This document shows, in pieces, positions 57,058 to 64,000 of a DNA stretch of 64,000 nucleotides (the first letter of the stretch is position 1; each line of letters starts with the position of its first letter). The position numbers and the translations under genes were made by a program. Location: NCBI GenBank assembly GCA_001792895.1, contig MARA01000020.1, positions 434,001 to 498,000 on the forward strand, given 5' to 3'. Source of the stretch: Lentinus brumalis. Its lineage: Eukaryota; Basidiomycota; Agaricomycetes; Polyporales; Polyporaceae. The notes beneath the pieces were generated by a model. That model did no database searches, was not told where the DNA came from, and was given only the letters and a program-made list of their open reading frames with translations.

Positions 57058-57497
57058 TGCAGAATGCGCGAATCAGATGGTGGTTGTTCGAGAGTAAGCG
57101 TGGCGGGGACGCCCATGCCGTTACTCGCACCTGTATGGGCGCCGGAGCTCTCCCACTTCACTAGAGCCAAAGAGAGCCAGACACAGGATCCAGGTGTTCG
57201 ACAATTACGGGCGGGATGGGAAGGTGTACGGACAATACACGAGGCGAAGGTTGGTTCAGTCACGGAAAGCCTGAGGGTGGCATACATGCTGATAGAGCTA
57301 TTTTCACAGTCGCGCGACTCGGTGGGAGGGCGAGATTGAGTCTCCCTGGAGTTCGGACGACCTGACAGGGTGCGAAAGCCTACAGGTATACTATAACTGC
57401 TGTGAATTGCGACAGAGATTCAGACTACCTTATTGAGTCGACTCAAATCACACCGTCCGTCCTCAGAATGTGCTGCATCCCCCGCCCTCCACTCCAG
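57058..57497. other. Intergenic between F-box-like paralogues
   Basis: About 440 bases, presumably 3' end of paralogue 2 and promoter of paralogue 1. No other feature seen. Confidence 0.45.
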
Positions 57498-59136
57498 CTA
57501 TGCGCCACACCTGCACTCACGGGTCGAGGATGAGCGCGAATGAAAGCGCTGTGGGTGTCTTCTGAGACCAAAGCTCGCGCCCCTGTGATGCGCTGAGCTC
57601 CTGCCACTCTCCCGCTTGACTCGCTCCCATGCACGCAGTCCTCGGCTCTCGAAGTCAATCGATACGTGGCGTAGTGTTGGAAAGCGGCTGGGGTCCATCA
57701 ACGAGCGCATGTGCTGTTTACTATGGTCGTAAGTCTCGCGTACGCGATCCTGGAGGGCCCGCGTGCGCCGGACGGGACGCGTGAGTTGGATGAGGAGCGA
57801 TGAAATCGAACCATCGGGGGATGACAAGGCAGGGACGATAAGCGACTGAGGGTTAAGAGCATCAGGTCAGGCTACTTTGAGACATGTCGCAACTGACCAC
57901 CAGAGACGGAAGGTTATGTTGTTGTAGCAGGTCTTGTGGCGAACGCAGGACCACGTCCCGGGCTACGGAGACGGACCGGTGCAGGAGCGGCTTCATGATG
58001 TATTCCAAGCTCGTTTCGAAAGCATGCCACATCGTCATGGAGTACGCATGGCAGGATCCCTCCTTGGGACGCAAGTTGTCAAAGACTTCTGACAGCCAGT
58101 CTGCCTGCTTCAAGATTTCCGCTCGGAAGTCCATACTCAGGACGCCGGCAGGGCAGAGCGCCCCGAGGTAGTAGAGCTCCGACGCGTTCCTCGTCGAGAC
58201 ACGCCGCAGGTGTGGCCAGGTTCTCTCGTGAAGCGGGAGCGACATGTACTTGTCTCGGGCTGATCGGACGAGCGCCTGCACAGAGGCGTAACCGGGATTT
58301 AGCAGATATAGTCGATCCTTCTCCAAGTTGCCGAGGCAAAAGAACTGGGTCGATAACTCCTCGACAGCTGGAAACAGACGGACAAGGGTGCGGATGCCGT
58401 CAGGAACGAAAACGCCGGCCAAATCAAGCACATGTACATGAGGAAAGGACTCCGCGTGCTCGTGGATGAGGGCGTTCTTGATGGTGAGCTGCTCGATTTG
58501 ACAGGTGTGATCCCGAAGAAAGGGAAAAGGGTCAAGGCTCGTCCAGGGAGTCTTCAGGTCGGACCAGGATACGTATTCGAAGGAGAGCTCCACTGAACGG
58601 AGACTGGGAAGTGCACCTACGAGGACGTCTTGGTAGGCCTGCGTGACTCCCATGAGCCTCAGTTCCTCGAGCTGTGGAAGATCCCCGAGCGTAGTCCTCA
58701 CGACCATAGGAGTTAAGCCCCCGAATGCGGGCAGTTTCATGGAGAGCACGACCAGATTCGAACACCTTCGGACCGTCTGCAGCACAAAGGCTCGAAGGCT
58801 TTCTCCGCGCATCGACTTGGCGCAAGAATCGACGTGGCTGGCAACGGATGCCTCCCCTGTCTCGAGTTCCAGCCGTCGCAGCAACGATACGCGGCTTGAG
58901 TCTGCGTCCATGAAGGTGCGAAAAGACTCCGGGCGCCTCCATGACACCATGACATGGCCTTTCAGTAGCGTCGGTACGAGCAATCTGCGGAGAGCTCTGT
59001 CCGTTTTGGTCAGGCTTGAAATGTCAGGGGGTTTGAGGAAATCGACAATATGAAGCAGATTGTCGAGACTGAGGCTGTTGAGCTTTAATGTGCGCGATGC
59101 AACACTGCGTTGGCCGAGCCGTGAGCGTGCGTCCAT
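57498..59136 (-). CDS. F-box-like/LRR-type protein, paralogue 2, C-terminus shifted
   Basis: Exons 59136-57898 and 57845-57498, 528 aa. The F-box-like stretch is LSLDNLLHIVDFLKPPDISSLTKTDRALRR (in parts), then LKGHVMVSW and LRRs closely parallel to paralogue 1: LVVLSMKLPAFGG, LRLMGVTQAYQDVLVGALP, VHVLDLAGVFVPDGI, LRRVSTRNASELYYLG. The intron position before the last exon is the same. In the last exon the reading frame leaves the paralogue after LRAWERV; the matching sequence EWQELSASQGRELW continues in another frame and ends LILDP. So an indel of about 57.6 kb has replaced the last about 35 residues. The start MDARSRLG at 59136 was preferred over the in-frame Met at 59316, which adds a leader with no paralogue support. 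Confidence 0.72.
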
Positions 59137-59473
59137 GAACACACGTCGGTCTAATCTCACCGAGACGTTGTCCTGTATATCGACAAAGATTCTGACATTG
59201 TGGTCGAAAATAAAGCGGTAAGATGAGTACTGCAATAGGAGCTGGACCAACTGAATCGCAGAGCACCATATGTGAGTCGATCCAGTTCGACTATGGGCGC
59301 TACGCACCATGGACACCTCCGGACAGGTCGTGTCTGGGTCGTGTCATCTCCTGCTACTGTCAACTAAAGTAGAGTCTTGAGCCGATACATGATGATATCT
59401 TACACCGCAGCATACTCGAACGACGACCGGGTTCTGTTGTACATAATCCTGCAACCTACAAATGTGAATCGCC
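59137..59473. other. Intergenic
   Basis: Region between the aldehyde dehydrogenase stop and F-box-like paralogue 2. The in-frame extension of the latter (to 59316) overlaps it but lacks support. Confidence 0.4.
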
Positions 59474-61659
59474 TCACTCGTCAGGTATCTTGACCTTGCC
59501 CGGAGCGCAGGCAGCCTGGTACTTGTCCTCGGTATACGGACGATATCTTCCCTGGAAGAATGGTTCATCCCTACCCATCAAGCGCATGCGCGGTCAGTAC
59601 TGCCTCTTCCGATAAAGACGGCATGCAAGGGAGGACGTACGAGAAGGGAACTGTAATGCACCCACGGCGGTGAGTGAACACGTCAAACGTGGTCTTCCCG
59701 AACCACATCCCATCTAGTAAGGCGTTCGTCAGCTGAGCCTCTGTCATTGGACGACCAATATCCGAGCACTTACATCCAGATTCGCCCTGTCCGCCGAAGG
59801 GCATCTCGTGAACTGGACGTGGGAAGTGTCAGCGACTACTGAATGCGCCCGGGGGGATATGCACGCACCGCACAGCTGCATGATCGTGTCGTTGACGACC
59901 AGCTGGCCGCTTCTCGTCTCTCGCAGGACTGCGCTTTCTAGGTCAGTAAAGCCCCGCACGCTATTCGTTATTGGTCAATACTGACACTTATGCTCGAGCT
60001 CATCTTGCGTAGTGAACAGGTAGATGACGAGCGGGATGGGCCTGCGCAGCGGGCCTTGATTCAGAAGCGATATCTGGAGCCGACGTCAAGATGACCCACT
60101 TCGAATTGATCACTCGGATGGCTTCGTCGATGTCATCCACCGCGAGTATCGGGAGGATGGGCCCGAATATCTCCCTGCGCACACAACGTACAACCGCAGC
60201 AAACAGTGAGTAGATGGTTACTGCACCCGCAGCGATAGCGACACTCACTCGCCCATCAAAACGTCATCGACGGGGACGTCGGTCAGTATCGTCGGCGCGA
60301 TGCTCTTGTCCTTGTGGATCTGGCCGCCGAAGACGATCTTGCCCTTCGTCCGGTGGAGCAAATCGACGAGGTGTGCGTGATGCGTGGGGTGGACGATGTC
60401 GCTGATTGGCCGAGGACCTGTTAGCGGATGGTCGCCCTCCGGGAAGAACTCCTCGTGTGCCTTCTTCAAGCTCTCCACGAACGCGCCGACCTTCGCCTTC
60501 GGGACGAGCGCATAGTCCGGTGCCACGCACAGCTGTCCTCCGTTCTGCAGCTTGCCATACAGGATCCTCTTCGCGACGACGTCGAGGTCGTCGCAGTCGT
60601 CTGCAACCACCGCTGCGGACTTTCCACCGAGCTCCAGCGTGAGCGGGGTGAGGTTCTTGCCTGCAGCGGTGGCGACGATGCGGCCGACACGGCTGTTGCC
60701 CGTATAGAAGATGTGGTCCCAACGGAGCGCGAGAGCGTGGGTCGTCTCAGGCACGCCGCCTTTGATGACGGCGTAGGCGTTGGGGTCGAGATATTTCGGG
60801 ATTAGGCTGGCGATGAGCTCGCAGAAGGTCGGAACAAGCTCAGATGGCTTGAGTACGGCGGGGCAGCCGGCTGCAATTGCTCCAATGAGAGGGTTTACGG
60901 TAAGAACCAGGGGATAGTTCCACGGCCTGCCGAATAAAGGCGCGTTAGTACGACAGCTCGCAGCAAGTGCGGGGACCATGAGGACATGTGGTGGCACCCG
61001 CGCGCAACAAGCAGGAACGCGGTATCAGAAGGCGCTAAATTGGAGACCAGAAGACCAAGAAAGTTACGCAAAGGCTCAGCGGCCGGCGAGCGGTGGCGAA
61101 GAGGACCAATGAGAAGCTGCCGCCTTCATGATAATAAAGACATCAAATTCGCGCGCGGCCTCGATGTTAGACGTAAGTTGTAACGAGAGCCACTCACGAG
61201 ATGATGAGGACGACGCCCTTGGGCTCTTTGTAAAGAGTTGCGCCCCACGAGCTGCGCCACGCCTCCTTCGTCGGGCATGGATCGGGCGCTGCCCAAGATT
61301 CAAGGTTCTCGACGGCGTACATGACGGAGGTGATCAGATGGGCGACCTCGGACACGGTGGTCTCCATCCGCGGCCTGTTGAGGTCGGCAAGGAGTGCATC
61401 TTCGAACGCCGTGTGGTTGTCCTGGAGCATGCGTGCAAGCTGCAGGAGTTGCTTGCGGCGGTAGGGGAGCGAACGCGTCTCCCCGGACTTGAACGTTGCC
61501 GTGAGTCTGGCGTAGTTCTGTGTGCGGCAACGTCAACGGTTATATCCATATAAGAGACGGAGTGAGATCTAGTGTCACCTCGTCGATCTCCTCGTTGGTA
61601 GTGAATTTCAGGGATGCCGCCGGGACGGGCATCACTTTCTGTGGAAGATCGAAAGGCAT
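59474..61659 (-). CDS. Aldehyde dehydrogenase, class 3 / fatty aldehyde type
   Basis: Exons 61659-61579, 61517-61198, 60926-60249, 60174-60100, 60041-59988, 59933-59869, 59812-59774, 59713-59641 and 59570-59474 join to 493 aa. The enzyme oxidises aldehydes to acids with NAD(P)+; relatives such as yeast HFD1 act on fatty aldehydes. Seen: PWNYPLVLTVNPL, AAGCPAVLKPSE, the nucleotide-binding FYTGNSRVGR, catalytic Glu in LELGGKS, catalytic Cys in NGGQLCVAPDY, EIFGPILPI, VNDTIMQ, and MPFGGQGESG. The size and SPWNYP motif fit the short ALDH3 type. The intron 60927-61197 is 271 nt, much longer than the others, and falls exactly between LIIS and PWNYP. The exon 5/6 junction is the least sure. The last residues (VKIPDE) are polar, without an obvious membrane tail. 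Confidence 0.93.
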
Positions 61660-63267
61660 GGTGCGTACGAGGAGGAGTCAGAGGCGACCTAGGGGGAGTC
61701 GGAGATCAAGCGAGGATGATATAGCGGCTGCAGCGTCTACTAATTCGTCTCGCTGGAGGACTTCTTGTCGTCGGTCAAAGGAAAGACTGTTTACCCGTTC
61801 AGAAAAAGTGTGCAAAAGCGGAAGCTTCTGAGATCCAGTGGGTGCTCCTGTCCGATTGGAGCGCGATGCGCCTGCAGAACTTGTGCAGGCGCTTGTCGCG
61901 GCCAAGCCCATGCCGCGACAGGTTGATTTGAGTTGACTTCATGGAAATTGTCAAGACTGCGAGATGGCCAAATTGCACAGATCCCCTCTACATCCGACGC
62001 TAGCAAAATGTTCAGTGGCTATTGGTCCTACTCGTGGTGAGGCTTACTGGGGCATTTCTCCCGACGGCGTCCGTAACGGTCATGATGTAATAGTGTCTCT
62101 GATCTCCATGGACGATGGCAGGTCGTCCGCTATCGTTCTTCCAGTCTACAAGCACATCAACGATATGCTTCTCGGGCGGATGATGGGCTCTCTGTTGTTT
62201 CGAGGAAGTCGTAAGTGACACCAAGTTTACCAACTACTGGGATCACCAAGGGAACACTGCCAGCCTGCTGCTCATACGGGGCATATATCGTCGAGCCGGA
62301 TGCATGAAATTCTCATGAGAATCGCTGCCCAAGGCTCCGACATGGTCCCCATGTCGAGGAATTGGCAATCGAGCGGCAAGTGATGGTGGTGGAATACCGC
62401 AGAGCAGAGGGCGCTAAACGGTGAGAGTTCTCTCCCTCGACGACCTCCATCACCAAAAATGCAGTAAACGTGATCTTTTTGGCCATGAAGCTATGAAAAA
62501 AAACGAGTAGGACATATTGACAGATCCTTCAGTGCCTCGAACCTACTACACTGCAGCAAGTCAACGCGGATGTCGTGTGCTACATCGCCGAACTCTCTCC
62601 GCGAGACTGCCATGGTACTGAAACTCCTGACAGTGACTGGCACAGTGCGATTGAAATTCAATCACATAAGTGAAGTTTTCAATCTTTCCCGGATGGGATC
62701 TTCCACTTGCGCAACCTCTCACGACTCCGCCGTATCGATTGCGAACGCACCTCTTTCTTTACCCATAGCGATACCAGAAGCTGGCAAGCTGGTGATGGAG
62801 ATCTTGCAGAGTTCCCGGAACATCACCTCCCTTCATTCCCCACATCCGGCAGCGGTCCCTCCCCAGGAGCTCAGAGCGACTCTAGCACCTCGATCGGGTC
62901 AGGCTCGCAGATCCCGTCTCCAAGGCGTACGAGAAAGCGGCAATACGCAGGGAATGACAGAGGACGTTGTCCTCGTTGTGCACGTACACCGTTTGCGGTC
63001 CTGCCCCGTGAATGAGAGAAGAAACACTGCCGATGCTGCGAACTTGAGCTCCGACGATTTGATGAAGGCTGACGGCGGACAAGTGTGTGCGTCTCAAAGG
63101 CTGATACTGGGCTACATTGCTAGCTAGCGGTCCATCCTGCCCGTGAGGAGGGCGAATGAGGCCAGATCAGTCAGCCAACACGCGAGCACCTCCGATGGAA
63201 AAAGTACGCACCTGGACAGGCAGGTTGTTGTATGGCCCGTGTGCGCTGGCAGAGAGACCCATCGACG
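61660..63267. other. No gene recognised
   Basis: About 1.6 kb. The longest ORF is plus-strand 62570-63127 (185 codons); its product has no motif I recognise and a composition that does not clearly look coding. A smaller plus-strand ORF at 61964-62218 is likewise unconvincing. It contains the aldehyde dehydrogenase promoter. Confidence 0.35.
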
Positions 63268-63830
63268 TTACAGGCTCTCCCAGATCACCCGCATGACACT
63301 CCGTTTGACCCCGCGGTTCCTCTCCAGCACTGTCTGCACCCTTCCTAGCCGCTTACCATCCTTCGGCCGCTCGATCGCCTCGGTGAAGTCGTTGACGCCT
63401 CCCCCAACTCCGAAGTAGACCAGCTTCGCCGCGACGAGACAGAGATACCGCTCGTCAGCCAGCCGTTGGAGGCTGTCGGTATCCGACAACGTCAACCTCG
63501 AAGCCGCTTCGTCGAGGGACCCACCACGAGCCCGACCGGAGGTCGCTCGCCTCATCAGGTCAACGAGGGACTGCAGGCTTGCCGTCCGGTAGATCGTCTC
63601 GGAAGTGAGTAGGATGTCGTAAGGTCCCCGACCCGGCTTGTCCACGTCAAGCGTCGCCCATGATCCGGAAAAGAACTTGAGATCGACTCGATATGTCCGC
63701 AAAGACTCGAGGAATGCAGCCGTCAGGGCCGGCGTGATGGGCAGCTCTCCCGGTTGCGTTGGGTCCGCTGGGGTAGTGGCTCCGCATCTTCTGCTTGTTC
63801 GGCTTCCGTGCCAGCACTTGCGCGGAAGGC
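63268..63830 (-). CDS. HPM1: Protein-histidine methyltransferase, HPM1/METTL18-like, C-terminal part
   Basis: The frame ending at 63268 encodes the C-terminal half of a seven-beta-strand methyltransferase: ITPALTAAFLESL, FFSGSWATLD, GPYDILLTSETIY, LVAAKLVYFGVGGGVNDF and the ending VMRVIWESL. These match the HPM1/METTL18 family, which methylates a histidine on ribosomal protein uL3. The S-adenosylmethionine-binding N-terminal half (GCGxxLP and the DYN motif) is expected upstream. It is not recognisable between about 63.83 kb and the window end, although the frame stays open to the edge. A second frame with coding-like sense (SPASSAFRASAG) overlaps at about 63.77-63.84 kb. So either an intron lies there and the rest is outside the window, or this is a truncated or frameshifted copy. 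Confidence 0.7.
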
Positions 63831-63915
63831 TGACGACGCCGGAGACATGTCTGTAACGCAGGGTGAGAAGATGAGACGGAACGCTTAGAGGATGAGAGGG
63901 GAGTGGATGGAGTAA

Positions 63916-63963
63916 GCTTAGGACCACGCAATGGCCCGAGCTTAGAACCACGCGGTGGCCCGA
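63916..63963 (+). repeat. 24-base tandem repeat, two units
   Basis: Two units beginning GCTTAG(G/A)ACCACGC and ending TGGCCCGA differ at three positions. They lie upstream of the HPM1-like segment and account for the repeated peptide in the open frame there, which argues that this part is not coding. Confidence 0.8.
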
Positions 63964-64000
63964 GCAAGGTGTAGGTAGCAACATGATAGTCGTCAGCAAG

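Noticed and set aside
62570..63127. 185-codon plus-strand ORF
   Set aside because: No motif, no paralogue in the window and composition not clearly coding; not called as a gene.

Overview
The window reads as nuclear DNA of a filamentous basidiomycete. Genes are GC-rich and cut by many short introns, mostly about 45-65 nt, with GT-AG borders. The products and the style of the retroelement suggest an agaricomycete, perhaps a polypore; that placement is inference from recalled family resemblance, not from a search. Exon coordinates were worked out by hand by matching splice sites, reading phase and expected protein motifs. In every gene given with exon coordinates the lengths sum to a multiple of three, except one helicase copy that carries a lesion.

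Layout. 1-4.6 kb: a non-LTR retrotransposon on the minus strand, running off the left edge. 5.2-13.8 kb: a small unknown gene, phosphoglucomutase, another small unknown gene, an mpaB-type oxygenase, a tRNA-Val and a mitochondrial TPR protein. 13.9-15.6 kb: an unresolved multi-exon locus. 16-49 kb: a region with two local gene families mixed with housekeeping genes. One family has three Ser/Thr-rich single-pass membrane proteins (16.7, 23.9 and 33.8 kb). The other has three MOV10/SDE3-like RNA helicases (19.0, 38.2 and 45.1 kb) that share the same ten-exon structure. Between them lie proteasome ATPase RPT6, a small gene with no long ORF, mitochondrial magnesium channel MRS2, a multi-pass membrane protein and a coiled-coil protein. 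49-64 kb: a NIPA-type magnesium transporter, a 24-exon aminopeptidase P, a remnant of a fourth helicase copy, two F-box-like paralogues, a class 3 aldehyde dehydrogenase, and at the right edge part of a METTL18/HPM1 histidine methyltransferase.

The most notable result is the helicase cluster. Only the copy at 38.2 kb is fully open. The 19.0 kb copy has a one-base deletion just before helicase motif I, and the 45.1 kb copy has one in-frame stop at nearly the same place. This looks like a recently expanded family under relaxed or turnover-type selection. Relatives in this helicase family work in RNA silencing and transposon control, but no such role can be shown from this sequence.
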